DNA from: Flavobacterium sp. YJ01
GTDB lineage: Bacteria > Bacteroidota > Bacteroidia > Flavobacteriales > Flavobacteriaceae
DNA: 64,000 bases
Reading direction: 5' to 3'
NCBI RefSeq assembly: GCF_029320955.1
Contig: NZ_CP119757.1
Location: forward strand, 2,728,001-2,792,000
The notes under the pieces were generated by a model. That model saw only the letters and a program-made list of their open reading frames with translations, searched no databases and was not told the origin of the DNA. Shown in pieces: positions 34,226 to 42,705 of this stretch (position 1 is the stretch's first letter; every line of letters starts with the position of its first letter). The translations under genes and the position numbers were made by a program.

Positions 34226-35905
34226 CTATTTTTTCTTTTTTGAAGCTGTCTGTTCTTCCTCTTTTAATTTAGGCATTACATTTTTCTCTATGTATTGTTT
34301 TGCTTTTATATCCTTCATGGCTTCTTCCATAATAGTGTAAGCAGAGAAACTTGGAGGAATTGATCTTGGAGGATAATCTTTAAACGTTTCTGCAAATACA
34401 ACTACATCTTGAATTGCACCGTACATCAACTGGACATGGTTCATCTGCCAATCCCAGAAGGTGTTTGAAGTTATATCTGCTCTTTCGAAAGGATCTTGAT
34501 ATAAATTGAATATTTTCTGCAAACGCAGTTTTGTAAAAGGTTCTGCCCAAACTCCCATTGTACCGCCTAAACGTTGTTCTGCAAAAACATATTTATAATC
34601 TCCTTCTCTTAAACCTACCAAAAGACCATCATCATCTGTATAAAAGAATTTGTCTCTGGCGCTTTTTTGAGTTTTGCCAAGTAAAAAATTACTTTGATCA
34701 TAACCATCTAAATGCACTTTGTAAGTTTTTCCGTTTGCAGAATATCCTTTTAGAAGTTTATTTGTTAAATCTGGTTCACCTGCAATAGAAGCAAAAGTTG
34801 GGATCCAGTCATTATGGCTCATTAATTCAGTAGTTACAGCTCCTGCTTTAATATGTCCTGGCCAACGAACAATACAAGGTACACGGAAAGCTCCTTCCCA
34901 GTTGGTGTTTTTCTCAGAACGGTATGGTGTCATTGCTGCATCTGGCCATGTATTCATATGAGGGCCATTATCTGTAGAATAAACAACGATTGTATTATCT
35001 GCAATTCCTAATTCATCTAATGCTTTAAGAATGCTTCCGATAGTTTCATCATGCTCAATCATACCATCAATATATTCACTGTCTCCGTGAGTATATCTTC
35101 CTCGGTGTTCTGGTCTAACATGTGTACGCAAGTGCATACGTGTAGCATTAAACCAACAGAAAAATGGTTTTCCAGCTGCATTTTGTCTTTTAATAAAATC
35201 AATAGCAGCAGCAGATGTTTCATCATCAACTGTTTCCATTCTTTTTTTAGTAAGAGCTCCTGTATCTTCTATTTTTTGTTTTCCAACTCTTCCAAAACGA
35301 GGATCTGTAGTAGCATCATCAACATTTGTTGCTGTACATTTTAAAACTCCTCTCGGACCAAATTTTTTCAAATATTCTGGATCTTTAGGATAATCTGGCA
35401 ATTCTGGTTCTTCTTCTGCATTTAAGTGATACAGATTTCCAAAGAATTCATCAAAACCATTTACAGTCGGTAAACTTTCATTACGATCACCTACGTGATT
35501 TTTACCAAACTGCCCCGTTGTATAACCTAAGCTTTTCATAATACCTCCAATAGAAGGATCTAACTGACTCATTCCCATTGGCGCTCCAGGGAAACCTACT
35601 TTTGTCAATCCTGTTCTAAGACCGTGCTGTCCTGTTAAAAACGCCGCACGCCCTGCGGTACAGCTTTGTTCTCCATAATAATGTAAGAAACGTAGCCCTT
35701 CATTGGCTAAACGATCGATGTTTGGGGTTGTATATCCCATAACGCCGTCGCTGTAAGCGCTAATATTAGTTGTCCCGATATCATCTCCCCAAAGCACCAA
35801 AATATTTGGTTTTTTTTGAGCTGTTAAAGAAACTCCTGCAAAAAATAGTAATGTAAATACTTGTAGAGTATTTTTTAATCCGCATTTTCGTTTGATTTGT
35901 TTCAT
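34226..35905 (-). CDS. Arylsulfatase (sulfatase family, exported)
   Basis: The 559-residue protein has a signal peptide (to LTAQ at about 30) and the type I sulfatase active site. Metal-binding Asp41-Asp42 lie in NILVLWGDDIG, and Cys82 lies in SCTAGRAAFLTG, a C-x-A-x-R maturation motif that is converted to formylglycine; other metal ligands lie in VYSTDNGPHMN. This type is usually matured by an anaerobic-type radical enzyme (anSME) or FGE, neither of which is in the window. It is the first gene of the long cluster. The true substrate is unknown: the usual aryl esters are only assay substrates. Confidence 0.9.
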   Translation of the reverse strand: MKQIKRKCGLKNTLQVFTLLFFAGVSLTAQKKPNILVLWGDDIGTTNISAYSDGVMGYTTPNIDRLANEGLRFLHYYGEQSCTAGRAAFLTGQHGLRTGLTKVGFPGAPMGMSQLDPSIGGIMKSLGYTTGQFGKNHVGDRNESLPTVNGFDEFFGNLYHLNAEEEPELPDYPKDPEYLKKFGPRGVLKCTATNVDDATTDPRFGRVGKQKIEDTGALTKKRMETVDDETSAAAIDFIKRQNAAGKPFFCWFNATRMHLRTHVRPEHRGRYTHGDSEYIDGMIEHDETIGSILKALDELGIADNTIVVYSTDNGPHMNTWPDAAMTPYRSEKNTNWEGAFRVPCIVRWPGHIKAGAVTTELMSHNDWIPTFASIAGEPDLTNKLLKGYSANGKTYKVHLDGYDQSNFLLGKTQKSARDKFFYTDDDGLLVGLREGDYKYVFAEQRLGGTMGVWAEPFTKLRLQKIFNLYQDPFERADITSNTFWDWQMNHVQLMYGAIQDVVVFAETFKDYPPRSIPPSFSAYTIMEEAMKDIKAKQYIEKNVMPKLKEEEQTASKKKK

Positions 35906-36140
35906 GATAATAAAAATTCGTTAATGATTCTTTTTATATGTATGAGTTGTGAATCCAAAAAACAAATGGGAAATTATGGGTAAGCTTTCAAAAAATAATT
36001 CCTAATTAAAGTTTTCATTTTTTGATATGTTTCAAAATGTATTTTACATTAAAATCTGAAACATTTTTTTTAACTTTTTTTTAAGTGACTCAAAATTAAC
36101 TAATAAAAAACCGAACTATCGCATTTATTCGGCATGAGCT
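35906..36140 (-). promoter_or_regulatory. Long upstream region of the arylsulfatase gene
   Basis: No gene is seen between the arylsulfatase start and the pyk terminator (about 400 bases with the palindromes). A widely spaced repeat, ATGTTTCA (36027-36034) with TGAAACAT (36057-36064), echoes the TTTCA half-sites of the palindromes at 36141-36213. Confidence 0.35.
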
Positions 36141-36164
36141 TGTTTCATTTTATAATATGAAACA
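36141..36164. promoter_or_regulatory. TGTTTCAT palindrome 1 upstream of the arylsulfatase cluster
   Basis: TGTTTCAT (36141-36148) and ATGAAACA (36157-36164) are perfect 8-bp arms around an AT-rich centre that is itself nearly palindromic. Its centre lies exactly 50 bp from the centre of the next palindrome, about five helical turns, as for cooperative regulator binding. Confidence 0.5.
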
Positions 36165-36191
36165 ACAAAAATTTAGAATTTGCACCAAAAT

Positions 36192-36213
36192 GTTTCATTT
36201 TACAAAATGAAAC
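36192..36213. promoter_or_regulatory. TTTCATTTT palindrome 2 upstream of the arylsulfatase cluster
   Basis: GTTTCATTTT (36192-36201) and AAAATGAAAC (36204-36213) form a perfect 22-bp dyad with an AC centre. It shares the GTTTCAT core with the site at 36141-36164. The nearest gene it could control is arylsulfatase, about 290 bases away. Confidence 0.5.
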
Positions 36214-36247
36214 CTATTCTATCTTCAAAAAATAAATGAAAAAGTAT

Positions 36248-36292
36248 AAAAACAAAAAAGCCGCTTATTAAATAAGCGGCTTTTTTGTTTTT
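36248..36292. terminator. Strong terminator after pyk
   Basis: An extended stem with core AAGCCGCTTATT and AATAAGCGGCTT (36257-36282), flanked by A- and T-rich runs, ends 13 bases before the pyk stop. It is symmetric, so it can also block transcription toward pyk from the other side. Confidence 0.85.
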
Positions 36293-36304
36293 ATGAAGAT
36301 CGGA

Positions 36305-37738
36305 TTAATCTATTTGAGAAACTCTCATTGTATTAACCATTCCTTTTTCTTTAATTGGCATTGCTGCAAGGTTAATTAAATAATCTCCTTTTTGAGCATA
36401 ACCTTTTTCAACTGCAATTTGATTTACATCTGTTACAGTATCATCTGTACTTTCTTCATTATCATAGTAGAAAGATTTTACTCCCCATAATAAATTCAAT
36501 TGTGTTAGGATTCTTCTGTTTGAAGTAAATACTAATATATGCGCTGTTGATGGTCTCCAAGCTGAAACTTGGAAAGCTGTATAACCACTATTTGTTAAAG
36601 TACAAATTGCTTTAGCTTCTATTTCATTTGCTAATAAAGCTGCTTGGTGACAAACAGTTTTAGTTACAAAACGATTTGTTTTGATTTGTGGTGTATTTTG
36701 AGGAACTTGAATAAGCGGAGAGTTTTCTACAGCTTCGCAAATTTGAGTCATTCTCTGAATAACTTGCACTGGATAATTTCCTGTAGCAGTTTCTCCAGAC
36801 AACATTACCGCATCTGCACCGTCCATTACTGAGTTCGCAACGTCGTTTACTTCTGCTCTTGTTGGAGTTAAACTCGTAATCATTGTTTCCATCATTTGTG
36901 TAGCAACGATAACTGGAATTCTAGCTGTTTTAGCTCTTCTGATCAAATCTTTTTGTACCAATGGCACTTCGTGAGCAGGAAGCTCAACACCAAGATCTCC
37001 ACGAGCCACCATTAAACCATCGCAATATGCTACAATTTTGTCCATGTTCTCAAGAGCTTCTGGCATTTCAATTTTAGCAACAATTGGAATTTTAACATCT
37101 GAATGCTTCGCAATTAATTCTTGCAAATCTTGTAAATCGCGAGGAGTTTTCACGAATGAAAGTGCAATCCAGTCTACTTTTTGCTCAATTGCGAAAATCG
37201 CATCAGCAATATCTTTTTCTGTTAAAGCTGGTAAAGAAATTTTTGTGTTTGGAAGATTAACCCCTTTTTTAGATTTTAATTCTCCACCTTGAATAACTTT
37301 AGCAACAACTTCTGTTTTTTTATCTGTTGAAACAATTTCGAAAATAAGTTTACCATCGTCAAGCAAAATACGTTCTCCAACATTAACATCATTTGGGAAA
37401 TTTTGATATTTCATGAATGCTTTTTTTGCATTTCCGACAATATCTTCTGCAGTTGTAAAAGTAATTTCATCACCGTCATTAACAACAGTACCTTCTTCCA
37501 TTACACCAACTCTAAGTTTTGGTCCTTGCAAATCTCCTAAAATTGCTGTAGTGTAACCAAACTCCTCGTTTAGGCTTCTAATAATGTTAATCTTTTCTTT
37601 TACTCCTTCGTAATCTGCATGCGAAAAATTGATTCTAAACACATTAACACCTGCTTCGATCATGTCTTTAATGATCTCTCTTGTACTACAAGCGGGGCCA
37701 AGTGTAGCAACAATTTTGGTTTTCTTGTTTGTTAGCAT
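36305..37738 (-). CDS. pyk: Pyruvate kinase
   Basis: This 477-residue glycolytic enzyme converts phosphoenolpyruvate and ADP to pyruvate and ATP. The barrel starts KIVATLGPACSTREIIKDMIEAGVNVFRINFSHA, with the substrate-binding Arg of FRINFSH, the catalytic Lys in IVAKIEMPEAL and MVARGDLGVEL, and the C-domain PTRAEVNDVANSVMDGADAVMLSGETA. The length is typical. It starts 5 bases after the IPExxxVDY-family gene, so it shares that operon. Confidence 0.97.
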   Translation of the reverse strand: MLTNKKTKIVATLGPACSTREIIKDMIEAGVNVFRINFSHADYEGVKEKINIIRSLNEEFGYTTAILGDLQGPKLRVGVMEEGTVVNDGDEITFTTAEDIVGNAKKAFMKYQNFPNDVNVGERILLDDGKLIFEIVSTDKKTEVVAKVIQGGELKSKKGVNLPNTKISLPALTEKDIADAIFAIEQKVDWIALSFVKTPRDLQDLQELIAKHSDVKIPIVAKIEMPEALENMDKIVAYCDGLMVARGDLGVELPAHEVPLVQKDLIRRAKTARIPVIVATQMMETMITSLTPTRAEVNDVANSVMDGADAVMLSGETATGNYPVQVIQRMTQICEAVENSPLIQVPQNTPQIKTNRFVTKTVCHQAALLANEIEAKAICTLTNSGYTAFQVSAWRPSTAHILVFTSNRRILTQLNLLWGVKSFYYDNEESTDDTVTDVNQIAVEKGYAQKGDYLINLAAMPIKEKGMVNTMRVSQID

Positions 37739-37743
37739 TTTTT

Positions 37744-38232
37744 TTAAAAAATTAGATTGTTTTTTGATTTTATATTGTCCGTATCAACAGCATAAATTGC
37801 TGCAATACTTTCGATTGTTTTTAATTTTTGTTGAATTTCTGAAAAATTAAGCGCCTCTTCGCTATTATCAATTTTCAGGAAAAAATCGACTTTTTTAAAT
37901 TCAGGAAGTAAATGAATTGTTGTCGAAACCTCACTTGTTTCATTAGAAAACAAATTCTGAAAATCATTTGTACTCACAGAAATGATTTCGTTTTTATTCT
38001 GAATTAAATTCCAGGAAACAGCTTTTTCTTCATCATAATAATAGAATCTAGAAAAATTTGCTTCACCTTCCTTAGTTTGAGCATGGATCTCGTTTTTGCT
38101 CTTACTTAAGTTTATCGGAAGGATTTTATTGATAAAATAGGCTAATCTATAATCTTCTAATGAAGTATGAATTGCCATTAAATAATAATCAATTTCGTCA
38201 AATTCGTCTAAATCCAATTTATGAATAGCCAT
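37744..38232 (-). CDS. IPExxxVDY family protein
   Basis: The 162-residue protein is a member of a Bacteroidetes-specific family named for its motif; here it reads LPEFKKVDFFLKID at about residues 115-128, a slight variant. No function is known. Family members usually lie between rnc and pyk, as here, from general recollection of flavobacterial genomes. The ATG at 38232 is preferred to the TTG at 38247. Only five bases separate it from pyk. Confidence 0.8.
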   Translation of the reverse strand: MAIHKLDLDEFDEIDYYLMAIHTSLEDYRLAYFINKILPINLSKSKNEIHAQTKEGEANFSRFYYYDEEKAVSWNLIQNKNEIISVSTNDFQNLFSNETSEVSTTIHLLPEFKKVDFFLKIDNSEEALNFSEIQQKLKTIESIAAIYAVDTDNIKSKNNLIF

Positions 38233-38357
38233 GTCTTGAAAAATCAAGTTGTAAATATACTATTTCTAAACGGAGCATCAACAGTTATGACATGCTTGTT
38301 TTGTTAAATTATAAACGAAAACGATGTAGCCTTGTGATACTTACAACATTTTTGCAG

Positions 38358-39098
38358 CTATTTCTTGTCAATTTTTTCTTGAAACGCAAAATAAGCTCTT
38401 TGTGATGCTTTTTCTTCAGCTTTCTTTTTTGAAGTTGCTCGCGCTCTTGCTACAACTTTATCATCAATACTAAGCTTTACACCAAATAAGCGTTGTCCGT
38501 CAATACCGTTATCTTCAAAAATGTCATAATGAAAAACTCTTTTTTCTTTCTGACACCATTCGATAACAAGGCTTTTATAACTTATAACTTTCCCTTCTAA
38601 TCGTGCAATATCTACATAAGGCGTAACGACTCTTTTTTCAATAAATTTCTCGCAGAAAGAATAGCCTTTGTCCAAATAAATTGCTCCAATTAAAGATTCA
38701 AAAATATTACCGTGAATGTTTTCTCCAAAATGTTGAATTGGCACTTTACTCTCTACAAATTGCACTAAATTCAAATCCTTCCCTAATTCGTTCAAATGCT
38801 CACGACTTACAATTTTTGAACGCATTTTGGTTAAATAACCTTCGTCGCCATTTGGAGCTTTATTAAATAAATGTGCTGCAATTACGGCACTTAACATCGC
38901 GTCTCCTAAAAATTCCAAGCGTTCGTAATTAATAGGCTGACCGCTTTGATCTAACTTATTAGATGAGCGATGTGTAAACGCTCTTCTATAAAAATCAATG
39001 TTAGTTGGCTGAAAACCAAGAATTTTCTGAATAGTGTCAAAAAAAATCCCGTCTTCTAGAGAACGGGATTTAGAAAATATTTTTTTGATAATATTCAT
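38358..39098 (-). CDS. rnc: Ribonuclease III
   Basis: RNase III cuts double-stranded RNA and processes rRNA precursors. The 246-residue protein has the signature ERLEFLGDAMLSAVIA at about 60-75 with the catalytic Glu/Asp, the second acidic motif HGNIFESLIGAIYLDKG near 128-145, and a dsRNA-binding domain in the last 70 residues (ATSKKKAEEKASQRAY). It starts nine bases after fabF, a common linkage in Bacteroidetes and Firmicutes. Confidence 0.95.
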   Translation of the reverse strand: MNIIKKIFSKSRSLEDGIFFDTIQKILGFQPTNIDFYRRAFTHRSSNKLDQSGQPINYERLEFLGDAMLSAVIAAHLFNKAPNGDEGYLTKMRSKIVSREHLNELGKDLNLVQFVESKVPIQHFGENIHGNIFESLIGAIYLDKGYSFCEKFIEKRVVTPYVDIARLEGKVISYKSLVIEWCQKEKRVFHYDIFEDNGIDGQRLFGVKLSIDDKVVARARATSKKKAEEKASQRAYFAFQEKIDKK

Positions 39099-39107
39099 AT
39101 ACAGAAA

Positions 39108-40361
39108 TTAGTCAGCTAATTTTTTAAACAATACGCAAGCATTGTGTCCACCAAAACCAAATGTATTACTCATAGCAACATTTACCTCTCTTTTTTGAGG
39201 TTTGTTTAAAGTAAGGTTTAAAGATGGATCAATATTTTCGTCTACAACTGTATGATTAATCGTTGGAGGAACAATTCCATGCTTCATTGCCAAAATAGAA
39301 GCAATTGCTTCAATAGCTCCGGCAGCACCAAGTAAGTGTCCTGTCATTGATTTTGTTGAATTGATATTGATGTTTTTAGCATGTTCTCCAAAAACTGCAC
39401 TGATCGCTTTTAACTCAGCAACGTCTCCTAGAGGAGTCGAAGTACCGTGGGTGTTAATGTGATCAACTTGATCTGGAGTCATTCCAGCATCTCTTAAAGT
39501 GTTTTCCATTACTGCAATCACTCCAATTCCTTCTGGATGTGGTGCTGTTAAGTGGTAAGCATCAGATGACATACCGCCTCCTCCAATTTCGCAATAAATT
39601 TTTGCACCTCTTGCTTTTGCATGCTCATAATCTTCAAGAACCAAAGCTCCTGCTCCTTCACCTAAAACAAAACCATCTCTGGTTGCATCAAAAGGTCTTG
39701 AAGCTGTTTCTGGGCTTTCATTTCTTGTAGACAAAGCGTGCATAGAACTAAAACCTCCCATACCTGCAATTGTTACAGCAGCTTCAGAACCGCCAGAAAC
39801 AATAACATCGCACATTCCTAAACGAATGTAGTTGAAAGCATCAATTAATGCATTTGCAGAAGATGCACAAGCAGAAACCGTTGTATAATTTGGTCCCATA
39901 TATCCATTTCGCATAGAGATATGTGCAGGCGCAATATCGGCAATCATTTTAGGAATAAAGAACGGATTGAACTTTGGAGTTCCATCGCCTTTTGCATAAT
40001 ACAAAACTTCTTCTTGAAAAGTTTCTAAACCTCCAATTCCTGCTCCCCAGATAACACCAACTCTTTGTTTGTTTACATTATCATTTGTAATTCCAGCATC
40101 TTTAATAGCTTCATCACTGGCAGCAATAGCGTATTGTGCAAATTTATCTAATCGACGAGATTCCTTGCGATCCATGTAATCTTCAATATTGAAGTTTTTC
40201 ACTTCGCAGGCAAATTTCGTTTTATGCTTTTCTGTATCATAATATGTTATAGGAGCCGCTCCGCTAACCCCATTCACAAGTGCATCCCAATATTCTTGGA
40301 TATTATTCCCGATAGGAGTAAGTGCACCTAATCCTGTTACAACAACTCGCCTTAATGCCAT
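39108..40361 (-). CDS. fabF: 3-oxoacyl-[acyl-carrier-protein] synthase II (FabF)
   Basis: FabF condenses malonyl-ACP with growing acyl chains in type II fatty acid synthesis. The 417-residue enzyme has the catalytic Cys in TVSACASSANALIDA (near 163), and the two His in HINTHGTSTPLGD (near 303) and KSMTGHLLGAAGAIE (near 340). It is encoded 179 bases after acpP; that spacer holds the acpP hairpin, so full-length operon transcripts need read-through. Confidence 0.97.
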   Translation of the reverse strand: MALRRVVVTGLGALTPIGNNIQEYWDALVNGVSGAAPITYYDTEKHKTKFACEVKNFNIEDYMDRKESRRLDKFAQYAIAASDEAIKDAGITNDNVNKQRVGVIWGAGIGGLETFQEEVLYYAKGDGTPKFNPFFIPKMIADIAPAHISMRNGYMGPNYTTVSACASSANALIDAFNYIRLGMCDVIVSGGSEAAVTIAGMGGFSSMHALSTRNESPETASRPFDATRDGFVLGEGAGALVLEDYEHAKARGAKIYCEIGGGGMSSDAYHLTAPHPEGIGVIAVMENTLRDAGMTPDQVDHINTHGTSTPLGDVAELKAISAVFGEHAKNININSTKSMTGHLLGAAGAIEAIASILAMKHGIVPPTINHTVVDENIDPSLNLTLNKPQKREVNVAMSNTFGFGGHNACVLFKKLAD

Positions 40362-40489
40362 AAATATGTATTTTGTACTTTAAACAAATAAAACCCACGC
40401 TTTCTTAACTTATTGTTACTTAAGAGCCATGGGAATTACAATATAAATATATCTTTTTGATTGAAAATCAATCGAAATTTAAATTTTAA

Positions 40490-40550
40490 AAAAATAATAA
40501 CACCCGACCTCGTGATACACAAAAATCGGGTGTGGTATTATTATTTTTTA
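40490..40550 (-). terminator. Hairpin between acpP and fabF
   Basis: CACCCGA (40501-40507) and TCGGGTG (40526-40532), with AAAAATAATAA/TTATTATTTTT outer pairs, form a long stem that overlaps the acpP stop. It probably acts as a partial terminator, giving a surplus of acpP mRNA. Confidence 0.6.
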
Positions 40551-40777
40551 GCTTCCTCGATATAAGAAATAGCTTGACCAACAGTAGCAATGTTTTCTGC
40601 TTGATCGTCTGGAATTTGAATATCAAATTCTTTTTCGAATTCCATAATAAGCTCAACAGTGTCTAATGAGTCAGCTCCCAAATCATTAGTGAAGCTTGCT
40701 TCTGTTACAACTTCGTTTTCGTCAACACCTAATTTGTCTACGATAATCGCTTTTACTCTTGATGCAATGTCTGACAT
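40541..40777 (-). CDS. acpP: Acyl carrier protein
   Basis: The 78-residue protein carries acyl groups on a 4'-phosphopantetheine attached to Ser37 in [20 protein letters not shown]. It is acidic with four helices, as usual. It is the first gene of the acpP-fabF-rnc-IPExxxVDY-pyk run and has its own promoter. Confidence 0.97.
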   Translation of the reverse strand: MSDIASRVKAIIVDKLGVDENEVVTEASFTNDLGADSLDTVELIMEFEKEFDIQIPDDQAENIATVGQAISYIEEAKK

Positions 40778-40807
40778 AATCTTTAATTTTAGAATTTAAT
40801 TTGTTGG

Positions 40808-40837
40808 CAAAAATAAAAAACTTTATTTTAAAACAAC
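40808..40837 (-). promoter_or_regulatory. acpP promoter
   Basis: On the minus strand TATTTTTG (40808-40815) matches TAnnTTTG exactly and GTTG (40834-40837) lies 18 bases upstream. Confidence 0.65.
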
Positions 40838-40952
40838 TATTTAGTTTATAAATGTAACACTAATTTATAAAATTAATTTCAAGAAAGGTCTTTTAAAGCT
40901 ATTTATTTTCGATTTTTATTCCGTTTTTTGCAGTCTCAAAACACACAACTTT

Positions 40953-41516
40953 ATGAAAAAAATTATCGTTTTTGCCTCAGGATCAGGAACTAACGCAGAA
41001 AACATTATAAAATATTTTTCGAACACCGAAATTGCGAAGGTAGTTTCTGTTTTTACAAATAATGCTTCGGCAAAAGTGATCGAAAGAGCAAAAAATCATC
41101 AAATTTCTGTCGAAATCTTCTCAAAAAACGAACTTTTAGAACGAAATGTATTACAAAAAATACAAAAAATCGATCCGGATTTGATAGTTCTTGCTGGTTT
41201 TCTTTTAAAATTTCCTGAGAACATAATTGAAGAATATCCAAACAAAATAATAAACATTCATCCAGCGCTTTTACCTAATTATGGAGGCAAAGGAATGTAC
41301 GGAATGCACATACATAGAGCTATAGTTAATAATAAGGAAAAAGAAACCGGAATTTCTATTCATTATGTAAACGAACATTATGACGAAGGTGGCATTATTT
41401 TTCAGGCAAATGTGGCGTTAACAGATGAAGATACGCCTGAAACTGTTGCAGAAAAGATTCATGAACTGGAGCAAAAACATTTTCCTGAGATTATTCATAG
41501 ATTATTAGGAGAATAA
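40953..41516 (+). CDS. purN: Phosphoribosylglycinamide formyltransferase
   Basis: The enzyme transfers a formyl group from 10-formyl-tetrahydrofolate to GAR in purine synthesis. The 187-residue protein has the GART motifs: FASGSGTNAENI (8-19) for the phosphoribosyl group, catalytic Asn101 and His103 in INIHPALLPNYGGKGMYG and Asp144 in HYDEGGIIF. All catalytic residues are present. It is divergent from acpP and precedes rnhA with a 65-base spacer. Confidence 0.95.
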   Translation: MKKIIVFASGSGTNAENIIKYFSNTEIAKVVSVFTNNASAKVIERAKNHQISVEIFSKNELLERNVLQKIQKIDPDLIVLAGFLLKFPENIIEEYPNKIINIHPALLPNYGGKGMYGMHIHRAIVNNKEKETGISIHYVNEHYDEGGIIFQANVALTDEDTPETVAEKIHELEQKHFPEIIHRLLGE

Positions 41517-41547
41517 AATCAAATTCAATTACAATTACAAAAATCAT

Positions 41548-41563
41548 CCCGATAGCTATCGGG
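41548..41563. repeat. Small perfect palindrome CCCGATAGCTATCGGG
   Basis: A 16-bp palindrome sits between purN and rnhA. It has the same CCCGA..TCGGG frame as those at 19054-19071 and 42651-42666, so these form a family of dispersed small palindromes. Confidence 0.6.
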
Positions 41564-41581
41564 ACTGAAATCTAAAATTAA

Positions 41582-42058
41582 ATGAATCACGAAGTACATA
41601 TATATACAGATGGCGCGGCAAAGGGAAATCCCGGTAATGGAGGCTACGGAGTGGTAATGGAATTGGTTGGAACTCCATATAAAAAAGAGTTTTACGAGGG
41701 TTTTCGCTTGACGACTAATAACAGAATGGAACTTCTTGCCGTAATTGTTGGTTTAGAAAAACTTAAAAATCCAAACATGAAAGTTCTGGTAGTTTCAGAT
41801 TCTAAATATGTGGTTGATTCTGTCGAAAAAAAATGGGTTTTTGGTTGGGAAAAAAAAGGTTACAAAGACAAAAAAAACCCTGATTTATGGAAACGCTTTC
41901 TTATTGCTTATCGAAAACATCAAGTAAATTTTAAATGGATTAAAGGCCACAATAATCATCCGCAAAACGAACGCTGCGATCAATTGGCCGTGATGGCTTC
42001 TATGCAGCCGAAACTTTCGGTTGATGAATATTACGAAAAAATAGGCTCTAAAGAATAA
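41582..42058 (+). CDS. rnhA: Ribonuclease HI
   Basis: RNase HI degrades the RNA strand of RNA/DNA hybrids. The 158-residue protein has the four carboxylates: Asp10 in HIYTDGAAKGNPG, Glu50 in TNNRMELLAV, Asp73 in SDSKYVVDS and Asp133 in NERCDQLAV. Length and start are as expected. It ends three bases before the terminator shared with the convergent DUF6249 gene. Confidence 0.95.
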   Translation: MNHEVHIYTDGAAKGNPGNGGYGVVMELVGTPYKKEFYEGFRLTTNNRMELLAVIVGLEKLKNPNMKVLVVSDSKYVVDSVEKKWVFGWEKKGYKDKKNPDLWKRFLIAYRKHQVNFKWIKGHNNHPQNERCDQLAVMASMQPKLSVDEYYEKIGSKE

Positions 42059-42060
42059 AA

Positions 42061-42086
42061 AAACGCATCAATTACTTGATGCGTTT
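42061..42086. terminator. Bidirectional terminator of rnhA and the DUF6249 gene
   Basis: AAACGCATCAA and TTGATGCGTTT pair over 11 bp around a four-base loop. Confidence 0.8.
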
Positions 42087-42107
42087 GTCATTTCTAACTT
42101 AAAAAAT

Positions 42108-42458
42108 CTATTCTTCTTTATCTAAATCTTTTGCTGTTTTAAATCCAACCAATAGTCCGATTCCTGCCATTATAAATATAATTGAAGGATAAACTGCACC
42201 ATCATTAAGAGCGGTATATGTTGTGATAATCAAAGCAAGAAAGATTCCAACACCGCTTCCTATTAATAAAAATGCCAGATTTACAACAAAGATTTTCCAT
42301 GCCGAATTTGCTTTGGCTCTGCCTTTTAAAAATATACTGGCGTCAACACCTTTTTCTATAAGCGCTAAACGCTCTCTATTTCTTGTTGAATAAATAAGGT
42401 AAACGATTCCGAAGATCATTGCAAAAAGACTAAACGGTACTAAAACTTGTGGTCCCAT
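42108..42458 (-). CDS. DUF6249 membrane protein
   Basis: The 116-residue protein has three hydrophobic helices (about 4-22, 55-75 and 90-107), with YSTRNRERLALIEKGVDASIFLK in the first cytosolic loop, which is characteristic of DUF6249. Function unknown. It is divergent from the ECF sigma gene, and both promoters carry the same GTAACC-N16-CGTC pattern (42496-42521), so it is probably a target of that sigma factor. Confidence 0.8.
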   Translation of the reverse strand: MGPQVLVPFSLFAMIFGIVYLIYSTRNRERLALIEKGVDASIFLKGRAKANSAWKIFVVNLAFLLIGSGVGIFLALIITTYTALNDGAVYPSIIFIMAGIGLLVGFKTAKDLDKEE

Positions 42459-42495
42459 AATTTTTATGTTTTTATAATTGATTGATATTCCATAG

Positions 42496-42521
42496 GACGA
42501 GGCTTTTTAATTTGAGGTTAC
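42496..42521 (-). promoter_or_regulatory. ECF-type promoter of the DUF6249 gene
   Basis: On the minus strand CTTGTAACC ends at 42516 and CGTCCTAT begins at 42499, with 16 bases between GTAACC and CGTC. The sigma gene has the same two elements and the same spacing on the other strand. The start of transcription should fall near 42490, leaving a leader of about 30 bases. Confidence 0.75.
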
Positions 42522-42598
42522 AAGTTTTGGTGAAAAATTTCAATATTTAAATTTAAAACTTCAAAAACCATTGATAATCAATTAATTTTGAATATCGA

Positions 42599-42631
42599 AA
42601 CTTTGTCAAAGTTTAAAACTTTGACAAAGTT
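42599..42631. repeat. Inverted repeat AACTTTGTCAAAGTT type
   Basis: Arms of 16 bases (42599-42614 and 42616-42631) around one base form a perfect dyad built of CTTTGTCAAAG and CTTTGACAAAG. It lies between the two ECF-type promoters and could be a repeat or a binding site; its position between divergent promoters makes a regulatory role possible. Confidence 0.5.
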
Positions 42632-42650
42632 CTAACGAAGTCAACAATGG

Positions 42651-42666
42651 TCCCGAAGCTTCGGGA
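42651..42666. repeat. Small perfect palindrome TCCCGAAGCTTCGGGA
   Basis: A 16-bp palindrome in the sigma upstream region, of the same CCCGA..TCGGG family as 41548-41563. Confidence 0.55.
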
Positions 42667-42705
42667 TGGAATTTTAAAAAATTGGAATTTATTTTTAAAA
42701 TTCTT

